Counted from the first letter of the stretch, positions 26,781-36,704 are shown. The stretch: DNA of 64,000 bases from Olivibacter sp036959255 (GCF_036959255.1 NZ_JAWMTI010000012.1:1-64000), one strand, 5' to 3'. The notes: generated by a model from the letters alone, not told the origin. Numbers and translations: made by a program.

Positions 26781-27275
26781 ATGAAAAAATTGCTTTTTAT
26801 TGCATTAGGCGTGGTTACACTTTCGGTTATATCACTTAAGACGCGAGCACAAGCCACAGATGGTTATGAATATAAAAGTGCAATCGGAGGTCGCTTTGGA
26901 GTTGCCAATGGGGTAACTTTTAAAACCTTTTTACAAGGTCAAAATGCATTGGATGTAATTCTGAACTTTCGCTCCAATAGTAAGTCATCCACCTTCAAAC
27001 TTGTCGGTTTATACGAAATACATAACGATTTCGATGGTGCTCCCGGTTTGAGATGGTATTATGGTGCCGGCGCGGGTATCGGAACTTATAAAAACAAAGA
27101 AACTGATAACAGTGGAGCAGCCTTCAGTATCGACGGTGTTTTAGGTTTGGATTATAAAATTGATGGTGCTCCGATTAACCTTTCCTTAGATTGGAAACCA
27201 GAAATGCGTTTTGCTCCTGATAACACAGGCCTGGATTTCGCCGGTTTCGGCTTTTCAATTCGTTTTGCCTTTTAA
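26781..27275 (+). CDS. Secreted small beta-barrel-like protein of unknown function
   Basis: No specific family is recognised. The 164-residue product has a signal peptide (MKKLLFIALGVVTLSVISL, ending near TRAQA) and then many alternating hydrophobic strands: GGRFGVANGVTFKTFL, DVILNFRS, APGLRWYYGAGAGIGTY. It ends with FAGFGFSIRFAF, where a final aromatic residue is typical of outer-membrane barrels. The size suits an eight-stranded OmpX/OmpW-type barrel. It has its own strong promoter and is followed by a long terminator hairpin. Confidence 0.65.
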   Translation: MKKLLFIALGVVTLSVISLKTRAQATDGYEYKSAIGGRFGVANGVTFKTFLQGQNALDVILNFRSNSKSSTFKLVGLYEIHNDFDGAPGLRWYYGAGAGIGTYKNKETDNSGAAFSIDGVLGLDYKIDGAPINLSLDWKPEMRFAPDNTGLDFAGFGFSIRFAF

Positions 27276-27282
27276 TGTAAAC

Positions 27283-27337
27283 AGAGGCTGTCTAAAAAGA
27301 TATCATAATGTCGAAAAAAGATTTTTAGACAGCCTCT
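27283..27337. terminator. Bidirectional terminator with 16-base perfect arms
   Basis: AGAGGCTGTCTAAAAA (27283-27298) is exactly complementary to 27322-27337; the spacer is 23 bases. It lies between two convergent genes and has A- and T-rich inner ends, so it can act in both directions. Confidence 0.7.
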
Positions 27338-27353
27338 TATAGGTACCTGTTTT

Positions 27354-29165
27354 CTACTGCTCAGCCAGCCATTTTTCTCTCAATTTCTGTTGTTCTGCGT
27401 TACTATTTTCAATGGGCATAAATGTATATTTCCCCATCTTACTAGCCTGTATCTTCACGGTCAATTCTTGGATAATGCCGTCGCGTGAAACAAGCACTTT
27501 TAAAATATCACCGATGTTAGTTGCTTGGATTACTCGATCCAGCTCCTTTCCTGCAGCATCTATTCGGTAACCATTGACTGCAATTAACTCATCCTTCACA
27601 TTAATCCCAGCATTCCAGGCACCTCCTCCACGTATTACATTTTGCACGATCAATTTACCATCGGTAGTCGAGGTCTTAATACCAATATCCGGTGTTTCAT
27701 AACCCGCATTTAAGTCGATAAGCTCCAAGCCAACGCATTGTAAATACTTATTATACTCCGGTGTACCGGCATTATTTACCAAATCGTAGAGATCCGTTAG
27801 CGAAGTTCCGGCTACTTTTTCTGCCAACGTTTTAAAAGCAGCGTCAGAATAACCTTTGCCTTCCTTTTTATAAAATTCGTTATAGGCTTCACGCATTACA
27901 TCGTTTAAGCCTTTCTGTCCCTTCGTTGCCTGCAATATCTTCAGATCCATCATCATGGCAATTAAGGCTCCTTTATTATAATAGGAAACAATACTATTCA
28001 ATGAGTTTTCGTCTTGACGATAATACTTAATCCAAGCATCAAAGCTCGATTCACTTAAAGGCTGCAATTGATTACCCGGACGATTCTCAACGGCAGTTAC
28101 ATCAGCGGCTAACATTTGCAAGTAATTGTCTTCGGTATAGAAGCCAGCTCGCCGAACTAAGAGATTATCATAGTAAGCGGTGAAACCTTCCCCTATCCAC
28201 AAGTCAGTTGTATAATTCTCTTGATCATAATTAAAAGGACCTAAGGCTTCCGGACGTAATCGTTTAATGTTCCACAGGTGAAAATATTCATGCGCTACCA
28301 GCCCAAGAAAGGATTTATAGCCACTTTCACTGGCATAGCTAAATCTACTTGCTCCAAGAACAGTCGAGTTCAGGTGTTCTAGCCCTCCGCCTCCAGATTG
28401 ATAGTTATGCACAATGAATACATATTTCTGATTTGGGTTTTCGCCGAAAACAGCTGTAGCCGACTCAACGATTTTTGCCATATCTCTGCCCAGTCGCTCC
28501 TTATCATAATTCCCACCGCCAACCATCGCAACTTCATGTGGGATTCCGGCAGCAGTAAACCTGAACACGTCCTGATTCCCGATCTCAATAGGTGCATCAA
28601 ATAAGATGTCGAAATTCTCCGCGATATACGTATTGGGTTGGCCTTCTTTCTCCATTAAACCGGTAGAAATCGTAGACCAAGCCTTATGCGGTATAATTGT
28701 TACCTCCGAAGGACGATTTATTTGTTTGTCTACATACATAAAGACTCCCGTCGGCGATAAAAAGGCGTGTGAGGCATCGATAAAACTGGTTCGAACAGAT
28801 ACCTCAAAAGCATAAATCCGATAATTTACTACTACTTCTTTGACACCTTTAGTTGAGATTCGCCAAGTATTCTTCGTCACTTTTCGACTATCCAATAAGC
28901 TTCCACTAGCGTCCTTCGCACCAAATCCTTCGACATTTTTAGAGAACTCCCTCACCAGGTAAGAACCAGGAGCCCAAACGGGCATCTTTACATCAATATA
29001 CTCCTCTTTTACATCGCCAATTTTCATAGTAATTTCTGCATAATGAGCCTGTGGTTCCTTAAAAGAAACGTTAAAACGAATGGGATTCAGCGCGAATGCT
29101 TCGGCAGATAAGGTTGTTATCATGATGGTTAAAAAGCTAGAAAATTTAATAAATATGTTGTTCAT
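27354..29165 (-). CDS. M61-family glycyl aminopeptidase with PDZ domain
   Basis: Secreted zinc aminopeptidase related to glycyl aminopeptidase, 603 residues. A signal peptide ends near residue 25 (AEAFA). The catalytic HEYFH is at 292-296, with the third ligand E326 in WIGEGFTAYY. The C-terminal part from about 475 to 580 is a PDZ domain (VQNVIRGGGAWNAGI; LIAVNGYRID). It acts in the periplasm. It is a single gene; a -7 box (TACCTTTG, 29185-29192) lies 19 bases upstream. Confidence 0.92.
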   Translation of the reverse strand: MNNIFIKFSSFLTIMITTLSAEAFALNPIRFNVSFKEPQAHYAEITMKIGDVKEEYIDVKMPVWAPGSYLVREFSKNVEGFGAKDASGSLLDSRKVTKNTWRISTKGVKEVVVNYRIYAFEVSVRTSFIDASHAFLSPTGVFMYVDKQINRPSEVTIIPHKAWSTISTGLMEKEGQPNTYIAENFDILFDAPIEIGNQDVFRFTAAGIPHEVAMVGGGNYDKERLGRDMAKIVESATAVFGENPNQKYVFIVHNYQSGGGGLEHLNSTVLGASRFSYASESGYKSFLGLVAHEYFHLWNIKRLRPEALGPFNYDQENYTTDLWIGEGFTAYYDNLLVRRAGFYTEDNYLQMLAADVTAVENRPGNQLQPLSESSFDAWIKYYRQDENSLNSIVSYYNKGALIAMMMDLKILQATKGQKGLNDVMREAYNEFYKKEGKGYSDAAFKTLAEKVAGTSLTDLYDLVNNAGTPEYNKYLQCVGLELIDLNAGYETPDIGIKTSTTDGKLIVQNVIRGGGAWNAGINVKDELIAVNGYRIDAAGKELDRVIQATNIGDILKVLVSRDGIIQELTVKIQASKMGKYTFMPIENSNAEQQKLREKWLAEQ

Positions 29166-29184
29166 GCATAAAAGAATTAAATGG

Positions 29185-29192
29185 CAAAGGTA
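29185..29192 (-). promoter_or_regulatory. -7 box of the M61 peptidase gene
   Basis: TACCTTTG followed by CC, identical in its eight-base core to the leftward promoters at the start of the window. The -33 element is not clear. Confidence 0.4.
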
Positions 29193-29392
29193 GCAATTTG
29201 CGACCGCATCGCTACACCTATTTAGTGCTCACATCCAATATCATAAATTTTACCATCAATAATGTTGCAAAACTGTATGGCAAATAATAATTAACTTTAT
29301 GCCTTGTAAAGCTTAGTAGCATCCGTCAGATCAACTTTTTGTGAGCTAACATCTAATATAAATAAAACTAAAACACAGTCAATTTTTTCTGA

Positions 29393-30451
29393 ATGAAGAG
29401 AAAGTACATTTACTTAGTCATTATTGTAGGTATTATCGCTTTCGTTGCCTACAAATTTTCAAGTGAAAAAGGAGGTAAAATTGCCCCACCTAGTGAAAGT
29501 CCAAAAGGTGCTCCCATTGAAGTAAGTGGAGTTGTGGTATTGCCAAAAGATTTTGAGAATATTTTAACCGTATCGGGTAGTATCGAGCCCAATGAGCAGG
29601 TTCAGATCCGGAGTGAGGTGTCAGGTATTATACGCAACCTCTATTTTCAAGAAGGATCCTTTGTGGAAAAGGGGCAAATTCTATTCAATATTGACGATAC
29701 AGAACTTCAAGCACAGTTATTACAGCGTCAAACAGAAGAAAAATTAGCGGAAGAAAATGCACGCAGAGCCACTCTTTTGTTAGAAAAGGAGGCCATCAGT
29801 ACACAGGAAAACGACGTAGCTCATGCAGACCTGCAATCGGCTAAAGCACAAACGCAACTGGTAACTGCTCAGATAGCCAAAACGAAAGTGAGAGCGCCAT
29901 TCAGCGGAAAAATTGGTCTTCGCACCGTATCAGCTGGCGAATATTTGACGCCGACAACAGTTGTAGCAAGCTTAATGAGCACCAATCCGGTAAAAATTTT
30001 ATTTTCCGTTCCTGAAAAATATACTTCCCAAATAAAGGAAGGCTTGCCATTAAACTTTACGATAAGTGGTTCGTCCAAGCAATATAATGCAAAAATATAT
30101 GCCATTGAGCCAGGTATCGATGCGCAGACGCGGACCATACAAATCAGAGCACTGGCAGCTAATGACGCAGGTGAATTATTCCCAGGCTCTTTTGCCCGGG
30201 TTCAATTACCAATCAATATGGTGAAAGAAGCTGTATTAATACCCACGGAAGCCGTTATTCCAGTGCAAGGAGGAAAGCAAGTTTTTCTCTACAAAGGCGG
30301 TAAGGCTAGCGCGGTGGACATAGAAAGCGACAGCAGGACAAGCACAGACATCCTCGTAAACAAAGGAATATCAATTGGAGATACGGTTCTAACGTCAGGT
30401 GTCATGGCCTTAAAAAATGGAATGGATGTGCATGTTAACTTAAAAAATTAA
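29393..30451 (+). CDS. RND efflux periplasmic adaptor (membrane fusion protein)
   Basis: Links the inner-membrane RND pump to the outer-membrane channel. The 352-residue protein has an N-terminal anchor (residues 5-20), a biotinyl-lipoyl half (VSGIIRNLYFQEGSFVEKGQ near 70-90), a helical hairpin of about 110-160, and the second lipoyl half (TKVRAPFSGKIG). The beta-barrel and membrane-proximal domains follow. It is the first gene of a three-gene operon, with 3 bases to the pump gene. No regulator gene is adjacent. Confidence 0.93.
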   Translation: MKRKYIYLVIIVGIIAFVAYKFSSEKGGKIAPPSESPKGAPIEVSGVVVLPKDFENILTVSGSIEPNEQVQIRSEVSGIIRNLYFQEGSFVEKGQILFNIDDTELQAQLLQRQTEEKLAEENARRATLLLEKEAISTQENDVAHADLQSAKAQTQLVTAQIAKTKVRAPFSGKIGLRTVSAGEYLTPTTVVASLMSTNPVKILFSVPEKYTSQIKEGLPLNFTISGSSKQYNAKIYAIEPGIDAQTRTIQIRALAANDAGELFPGSFARVQLPINMVKEAVLIPTEAVIPVQGGKQVFLYKGGKASAVDIESDSRTSTDILVNKGISIGDTVLTSGVMALKNGMDVHVNLKN

Positions 30452-30454
30452 GCC

Positions 30455-33400
30455 ATGAGTCTTTCAACCACCAGTATTAAACGTCCAGTTCTGACAATTG
30501 TCATGAACTTGATTTTGATCCTTTTTGGGATTATTGGTTACACTTTTTTAGGTATCCGGGAATTTCCTTCTATTGACCCTCCGATTGTTTCCGTTCGTAC
30601 AAATTATGCGGGCGCAAATCCGGATATCATTGAATCGCAAATTACAGAACCTCTTGAAAAATCCATTAACCAAATCGATGGGATTCGGAATATTTCATCC
30701 TCAAGTAATCAGGGATCCAGCAACATCAACATAGAATTTGTGCTCGGTAAAGATCTGGAAGAAGCGGCAAATGACGTGCGCGACAAAGTTTCGCAGGCCC
30801 TTCGTAGCTTACCTCAAGATATTGATGCCCCACCGGTTGTCTCAAAAGCAGATGCTGATTCTGAACCTATTATTACGTTAACGGTGCAAAGTGATACCCG
30901 CGATCCTTTAGATCTAAACGATATCGCGGAAAATGTAATCGCGCAGCGTTTACAAACATTACCAGGGGTAAGTACCGTGCAAATTTGGGGGCAACAACGC
31001 TATGCCATGCGTTTATGGATCGAGCCCATGCGTCTAGCGGCTTACGGATTGACACCTTTAGATGTACGTAATGCACTAACACTGCAAAATGTGGAGCTCC
31101 CTTCGGGCAAAATCACCGGGGCTAATACGGAACTTACCGTTAAAACAGCTGGTAACCTTGTAACTGAGGAAGATTTCGACCGGCTGATTATCAAAACAGA
31201 TGGTAATCGGATTATACGTTTTAGTGACGTGGGACGCGCTATATTAGGACCGGAAAACATCGAGACCAAAATGACGGAGTCTGGTATTCCGATGGTAGGT
31301 CTTGCAATTATTCCACAGCCAGGTACTAATTACATCGAAATTGCGGAGGCCTTTTATAAAAGAGTAGCGCAGATAAAAAATGAGATTCCAACAGATATTA
31401 AGCTCGACGTTGCATTAGACAATACGTTATTTATTAAAAAATCTGTTACGGAAGTAGCTGAAACGATCGCAATAGCATTGGTGCTCGTTATTTTAATTAT
31501 ATTCCTGTTCTTCCGAAATTGGGGTATTGCCTTCAGGCCTCTAATTGATATCCCGGTATCGCTTATCGCCACCTTCTTTATCATGTATCTTTTTGGCTTT
31601 TCCATTAATGTACTAACGCTTCTGGCAATTGTGTTAGCAACAGGGTTGGTGGTGGATGACGGTATTGTTGTAACGGAGAACATTTACAAAAAGGTTGAAG
31701 AAGGCATGACACCTATGCAAGCAGCTATCAAAGGGTCAAACGAGATTTTTTTCGCAGTTATCTCCATATCCGTAACATTGGCAGCTGTTTTCTTGCCTGT
31801 CATGTTTCTAGAGGGATTTGTAGGCCGACTCTTTCGAGAATTTGGCGTAGTTATTGCGTCAGCCGTCCTCATTTCTGCTTTTGTTTCACTTACGCTGACA
31901 CCGATGTTAAATGCGTATCTCATGAAGAAGGGAGGTACCAAGCATTCTCGTTTCTATGAATTGACTGAGCCTTATTTTGTTAAAATGACAACAGGATATG
32001 GTCGTATTTTATCGTATTTCCTGCGTCACAAATGGTTAAGCTTTCCCATCCTTATCCTATGCTTTGGGCTTATTGCCTTTTTTTGGACAAATATTAAAAA
32101 AGAAACGGCACCATATGAAGATAGGAGCCTGATCCGTGTAAACGTAACGGCACCAGAAGGAAGTTCCTACGACTATATGGATCGTTTCATGACGGAACTC
32201 ACGCAATTAGTTAACGACTCCATTCCCGAAAAATCTGTCAATTTAGTGATGACCGCCCCCGGGTTTGGATCATCTTCTATTAACAGTGGTAGGATGCGAA
32301 TGAGCTTAGTGACACCTGAGGATAGGGTGCGCTCGCAAGCAGAAATCGCGGAAACCTTAACCAAACAAACCCGTAAATATACCGAAGCCAGAACATTCGT
32401 TACGCAAACACCGACCATTTCGGTAAATAGACGCGGAGGATTACCTGTACAATACATTATTCAAGCGCCAACATTCGACAAACTGCAAGAGAAAATCCCG
32501 GAATTCATGGACGAAGCGAATAACGATCCCGCATTTTCGGTAGTGGATGTTGACTTAAAGTTCAACAAACCTGAATTAAATATTAGCATTGATCGGGATA
32601 AAGCGCAAAGTCTTGGTGTGTCTGTCTTAGATGTTGCGCAAACCCTACAGCTCTCCTTAAGTGGCCAACGCTTTGCCTATTTCATTATGAACGGTAAACA
32701 GTACCAAGTGATCGGGCAGTTCGATGATGCGGACAGAAGCTCTCCCCTGGACCTCGCCTCCATATTTGTCCGTACAAATACAGGTCGATTGATCCAGCTA
32801 GATAACGTTGTAACTATTGAAGAACGCTCCAGTCCACCTCAACTGTACCACAACAATCGATTTATGTCCGCCACTGTATCGGCTGGCCTGGCACCGGGAG
32901 TAAGTCTTGGCGAAGGCATTGATGCAATGGATCGAATTTCCGAAAAAGTACTTGATGATAGTTTTTCAACAGATTTAGGTGGAGAATCGAGAGACTTTAG
33001 GGAAAGCGGCTCCAACACATTATTTGCTTTTGGCCTCGCTTTGTTATTAGTGTATTTAATCCTGGCAGCGCAATTCGAAAGCTTTCTCGACCCATTTATC
33101 ATTATACTCACCGTTCCTATGGCCGTTGCGGGCGCGCTGTTATCCTTATGGGTTGTTGGGGAAAGCTGGAATGTATTCAGTCAAATCGGCACCATTATGT
33201 TAATCGGTTTGGTAACTAAAAATGGTATTTTGATCGTTGAGTTTGCCAATCAACTTAAAGAGGAAGGTAAAACGGTGAAAGAAGCGATTTTAGAGGCATC
33301 TGAGGCTCGCTTAAGACCGATATTAATGACAAGTTTTGCCATCGCTTTAGGGGCTCTACCGATTGCGATGGCCCTTGGCGCGGCGGCAACAAGTAGAATA

Positions 33401-33571
33401 GGCATGGGGGTAGTAATTGTAGGTGGGACTATTTTCTCACTGATCCTTACTTTATTTGTTATCCCTGCCATATACCTATTGTGGTCTAGAGCATATAAAC
33501 CAAATTTGGACCTAAAAGAAGCAGAAGAAGTAGAAAGACAAGAATTAAATGCCGCTCAGGCAATGCTATAA
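30455..33571 (+). CDS. RND family efflux transporter permease (AcrB/MexB-like)
   Basis: Proton-driven inner-membrane trimeric exporter of drugs or other amphiphiles. The 1038-residue protein has the 12-helix RND layout with two large periplasmic loops. Proton-relay residues are present: D401 and D402 in GLVVDDGIVV, and K922 in GLVTKNGILIVEF. Motifs match the hydrophobe/amphiphile (HAE1) branch rather than heavy-metal pumps. It lies between the adaptor (3-base gap) and the channel gene (14-base gap), forming a complete tripartite system. Confidence 0.95.
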   Translation: MSLSTTSIKRPVLTIVMNLILILFGIIGYTFLGIREFPSIDPPIVSVRTNYAGANPDIIESQITEPLEKSINQIDGIRNISSSSNQGSSNINIEFVLGKDLEEAANDVRDKVSQALRSLPQDIDAPPVVSKADADSEPIITLTVQSDTRDPLDLNDIAENVIAQRLQTLPGVSTVQIWGQQRYAMRLWIEPMRLAAYGLTPLDVRNALTLQNVELPSGKITGANTELTVKTAGNLVTEEDFDRLIIKTDGNRIIRFSDVGRAILGPENIETKMTESGIPMVGLAIIPQPGTNYIEIAEAFYKRVAQIKNEIPTDIKLDVALDNTLFIKKSVTEVAETIAIALVLVILIIFLFFRNWGIAFRPLIDIPVSLIATFFIMYLFGFSINVLTLLAIVLATGLVVDDGIVVTENIYKKVEEGMTPMQAAIKGSNEIFFAVISISVTLAAVFLPVMFLEGFVGRLFREFGVVIASAVLISAFVSLTLTPMLNAYLMKKGGTKHSRFYELTEPYFVKMTTGYGRILSYFLRHKWLSFPILILCFGLIAFFWTNIKKETAPYEDRSLIRVNVTAPEGSSYDYMDRFMTELTQLVNDSIPEKSVNLVMTAPGFGSSSINSGRMRMSLVTPEDRVRSQAEIAETLTKQTRKYTEARTFVTQTPTISVNRRGGLPVQYIIQAPTFDKLQEKIPEFMDEANNDPAFSVVDVDLKFNKPELNISIDRDKAQSLGVSVLDVAQTLQLSLSGQRFAYFIMNGKQYQVIGQFDDADRSSPLDLASIFVRTNTGRLIQLDNVVTIEERSSPPQLYHNNRFMSATVSAGLAPGVSLGEGIDAMDRISEKVLDDSFSTDLGGESRDFRESGSNTLFAFGLALLLVYLILAAQFESFLDPFIIILTVPMAVAGALLSLWVVGESWNVFSQIGTIMLIGLVTKNGILIVEFANQLKEEGKTVKEAILEASEARLRPILMTSFAIALGALPIAMALGAAATSRIGMGVVIVGGTIFSLILTLFVIPAIYLLWSRAYKPNLDLKEAEEVERQELNAAQAML

Positions 33572-33585
33572 ACAGCCAATCGTTT

Positions 33586-34893
33586 ATGAAAAAATTATTG
33601 TATATTTTTTTACCAATATATATTTTACCTTTTATTGCCTTCGCACAGGAGATATTGAGTTTGGAAGACGCAGTAGCTATTGCACTTAAACAGAACTATG
33701 ATATTAGACTGGTTAGTAATGACGCAGCTGTCGCAAAGAACAACGCAAATATAGCCAATGCCGGTATGTTACCAAGTGTCACCGGTGATGCCTCAGCATC
33801 TGCCGCTACACAAAACACGACCCAAACCTTATTAAGTGGAGAAACACGTTCACTAAAAGGTGCTAGAAATACGTCAATGGCTTACGGAGCCAATTTGGAC
33901 TGGACTGTTTTTGATGGTTTTCAAATGTTTACGCGTTATGATCAATTAAAAGAATTACAAAAACTGGGAGATGCAAATTTGAAACAGGCCATTTTATCGA
34001 CCGTCTTTAATGTGGTAAGCGAATATTTTAATCTTGTACAGCAAAAACAGCAACTCACAGCCTTGCGAACGGCACTTGATCTTTCAAAATATCGTTTGGA
34101 AATGGCGGAAAATCGCTATGAAATAGGAAGAGCCTCTAAATTAGAAGTTTTGGCTTCAAAAGTTGATTTAAATACTGACACAACCAATCTCATGCGTCAG
34201 AATGTGCTTTTTAGTAATACGAAAATTAGATTGAACGAAGTGTTGGCACGCGATGTAAATACACTTTTCGATGTAACAGATAGTATTGGTATAGAAGAAA
34301 ACTTGAAATATGATAATTTACTAAATCTCGCACTTCAACATAATCCTGCCTTACAGGCAGCATTAATTAACCGCAGAATAGCACAACTTGAACTAAAAGA
34401 AGTGAAGGGCCAACGTTATCCCACAATTGGTGTGAATTCGGCTTACACAAGGACACGAACTACAGCGGAATTAGGGTTTGCTACTAAAAATCAGGGCAAC
34501 GGATTCAGTTATGGTGTATCAGCATCCATGAATATTTTCAATGGTTTTTTACAAAAAAGGAATGAAAAAAATGCGGAGCTGGCAATTGAAAACGCGAGTA
34601 TTAACTTAGAAAAGACAAATCAGGCGCTTCTTTCACAGCTTGCATCCGCCTATCAAACTTACCTTGTTAATTTAGAACTGGTTGATAGAGAAGAAGGAAA
34701 TCAAACGATAGCCAAGCAAAATATGGATATAACGCTCGAAAAATACCGCTTGGGAAGTATTACGCCTCTCGAGTTTCGAGAGGCCCAGAGAAACTATGTA
34801 GATGCCAGTGTCCGATTTAGCAACGCCCAATATGAAGCAAAAATGGCAGAAATCGGTTTAAAACAAATAGCTGGATCACTCACTCTCGATTAA
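33586..34893 (+). CDS. TolC-family outer membrane channel
   Basis: Outer-membrane exit duct of the RND system. The 435-residue protein has a signal peptide ending near AFAQE and the two structural repeats of long helices seen in TolC/OprM proteins (LEDAVAIALKQNYDI at the start; later LNLALQHNPALQAALI). Typical are YRLGSITPLEFREAQRNY and the helical ends. Length is normal. It closes the efflux operon. Confidence 0.92.
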   Translation: MKKLLYIFLPIYILPFIAFAQEILSLEDAVAIALKQNYDIRLVSNDAAVAKNNANIANAGMLPSVTGDASASAATQNTTQTLLSGETRSLKGARNTSMAYGANLDWTVFDGFQMFTRYDQLKELQKLGDANLKQAILSTVFNVVSEYFNLVQQKQQLTALRTALDLSKYRLEMAENRYEIGRASKLEVLASKVDLNTDTTNLMRQNVLFSNTKIRLNEVLARDVNTLFDVTDSIGIEENLKYDNLLNLALQHNPALQAALINRRIAQLELKEVKGQRYPTIGVNSAYTRTRTTAELGFATKNQGNGFSYGVSASMNIFNGFLQKRNEKNAELAIENASINLEKTNQALLSQLASAYQTYLVNLELVDREEGNQTIAKQNMDITLEKYRLGSITPLEFREAQRNYVDASVRFSNAQYEAKMAEIGLKQIAGSLTLD

Positions 34894-34934
34894 TGTATTA
34901 ATGACACTTTATAATGGTTATTCCAGTATTTTAG

Positions 34935-34942
34935 TATATTTG
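34935..34942 (+). promoter_or_regulatory. -7 box before the BadF-type kinase gene
   Basis: TATATTTG, exact match, 40 bases before the ATG at 34983. No TTG at the -33 distance. Confidence 0.4.
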
Positions 34943-34982
34943 TAGTTAAAACGTTAACACATAAAACCTACCAAGTTTTACT

Positions 34983-35834
34983 ATGATATTGGTTGTAGAT
35001 AGCGGATCATATAAATCTGACTGGATGCTCGCACTTCCTGACAGTGAACCCTTAACCTTTAGAACAAGGGGACTAAATCCCTTTTTTACAACAGAGAAGG
35101 AAATCGTTAAGATCGTGCAAAACATTACAGATATAGCGCCTTATGCAGATCTTATTACGGAAGTCTATTTTTTTGGATCGGGTTGCACGAATCCTGATCG
35201 TCGGGAATTGGTATCCAATGCGCTTTCTCAAATTTTTAAAAAGGCTTTCATTTCAGTAGAAACAGACCTTATTGGCTCCGCATACGCTACTTGTGGGAAT
35301 GATAGCGGCTATACCGCGGTACTTGGAACAGGATCAAATGTCACCTTTTTTGATGGTGAACAGGTGCAGCCAACTAAACAGGGACTTGGGTTTATATTGG
35401 GTGATGAAGGCTCGGGCGCTTGGTTCGGAAAAAAATTGATAACTGCTTTTCTCTATGGTGCTTTACCTGAAGAGCTTTCCAAAAAATTTGAAAGTACCTA
35501 CCGAATCAATAAAGAAATCGTTATCAAAAACGTTTATCAAAGGAACTCGCCAAATACTTATCTCGCCTCCTTTGCTCCATTCATGGAAAGCAATCAAACT
35601 CATCCTTATATTATGGGTATGTTGCATCGAGGATTTGAAGAATTTGTAAAAACAAACATTTTGTTGTTCCCGGACTATCAAAGTCATCTATTTCATTTTG
35701 TGGGATCCATCGCCTATTATTTCAGCGAGCAGTTGCGCGTTGTTTGTGAACAATATGCCGTACAAATCGGCAAAATAATTAAGCAGCCTATTGAAGAATT
35801 GTTTAACTTCGTTATCGAAAGAGAAACAGTTTAA
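34983..35834 (+). CDS. BadF/BadG/N-acetylglucosamine kinase-family ATPase
   Basis: ASKHA-fold kinase of 283 residues. The phosphate-1 loop is VDSGSYKSDWML (residues 5-16), the second is AVLGTGSNVTFFDG, and the third GDEGSGAWFGK. The family includes N-acetylglucosamine kinase and activators of radical dehydratases; without an adjacent dehydratase, an amino-sugar kinase in peptidoglycan recycling is the better guess. The next gene (glutathione peroxidase) starts 12 bases after its stop. Confidence 0.85.
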   Translation: MILVVDSGSYKSDWMLALPDSEPLTFRTRGLNPFFTTEKEIVKIVQNITDIAPYADLITEVYFFGSGCTNPDRRELVSNALSQIFKKAFISVETDLIGSAYATCGNDSGYTAVLGTGSNVTFFDGEQVQPTKQGLGFILGDEGSGAWFGKKLITAFLYGALPEELSKKFESTYRINKEIVIKNVYQRNSPNTYLASFAPFMESNQTHPYIMGMLHRGFEEFVKTNILLFPDYQSHLFHFVGSIAYYFSEQLRVVCEQYAVQIGKIIKQPIEELFNFVIERETV

Positions 35835-35846
35835 ATCAATAAAAAC

Positions 35847-36359
35847 ATGAAAACGTTGCTTTTAATAATGAGCATGTTTATTGCTCTCCCTCCCGAAAAC
35901 ATTTATCAGTTTTCGTTCACCTCCATCGACGGAAAAACAATTAACCTCAAAGATTTCAAAGGCAAGAAGATTCTCCTGGTAAACACCGCCTCTAAATGCG
36001 GTTTCACGCCTCAGTATAAAGAACTGGAAGAGTTATCTAAGAAATTCGAGAACAAAGTTGTCGTCATTGGATTTCCTGCCAACAACTTCGGCTCTCAGGA
36101 GCCCGGCTCTAATGATGACATAAAATCCTTTTGTGAGCAAAATTATGGTGTCACTTTTTTATTAGCGGAAAAAAGCAGTGTAAAGGGTGATGATATCAAT
36201 CCTATTTTTGCTTATTTGACAAAAGCAGAGAACCCCGACTTTGAAGGAGATATCAAGTGGAATTTTGAGAAGTTCCTAATCGATGAAAATGGCCGTCTGA
36301 TACACCGTTACCGCTCTGCAGTAAAACCGCTGGCGACTGAAATCACATCCCAGCTTTAA
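35847..36359 (+). CDS. Glutathione peroxidase family protein (thiol peroxidase)
   Basis: Reduces peroxides using a thiol partner, probably thioredoxin in Bacteroidetes. The 170-residue protein has the cysteine form of the active site: C51 (TASKCGF), Q84 (GSQEPGS), and W138-N139 (KWNFEKFL). The first 15 residues are hydrophobic and may export it. It follows the kinase gene closely and is followed by a terminator. Confidence 0.92.
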   Translation: MKTLLLIMSMFIALPPENIYQFSFTSIDGKTINLKDFKGKKILLVNTASKCGFTPQYKELEELSKKFENKVVVIGFPANNFGSQEPGSNDDIKSFCEQNYGVTFLLAEKSSVKGDDINPIFAYLTKAENPDFEGDIKWNFEKFLIDENGRLIHRYRSAVKPLATEITSQL

Positions 36360-36373
36360 AAATATTAAAGTAA

Positions 36374-36404
36374 AAAAGCCTTGATGATGGGCATCAAGGC
36401 TTTT
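36374..36404 (+). terminator. Terminator after the glutathione peroxidase gene
   Basis: Thirteen-base perfect arms (36374-36386; 36392-36404), five-base loop, ending in TTTT. Confidence 0.88.
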
Positions 36405-36413
36405 ACTTAACCA

Positions 36414-36549
36414 ATTATAAACCTAAATTATGAAAAGACTACTTAATACTGCTTTAAGGCAGTCAGTTTGGTATAACTCAAATTTCATGCCAATAAAAAA
36501 AATGAGCAATCCCAAGTGGATTGCCCATTTAACATTTTAGGTTTGTAAT
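36414..36549. repeat. Inverted repeat enclosing a structured 108-base core
   Basis: The arms 36414-36427 and 36536-36549 are complementary at 13 of 14 bases with a T-G wobble. The core contains two smaller hairpins (ACTGC/GCAGT near 36448-36464, and 36501-36529). Confidence 0.4.
36495..36529 (-). terminator. Second minus-strand terminator, no gene assigned
   Basis: On the minus strand: AATG(G)GCAATCC, five-base loop, GGATTGC(T)CATT, then a run of T (from 36502 down to 36495). A strong intrinsic terminator about 175 bases beyond the one that ends the tRNA transcript, with no known gene in between. Confidence 0.6.
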
Positions 36550-36704
36550 CGGTATTCATAAAAGTATGACAAACAAGTGATAAATCAAAATTAAACTACA
36601 ATCTTTTTTTCATTCCCATGACAAAGTTTCGGCACGAAAGCAGCGAAGATGAACAAATGTGAGAACCTCGAGTGTATGAAATATTGTAAATAAATTAAGA
36701 AAAC

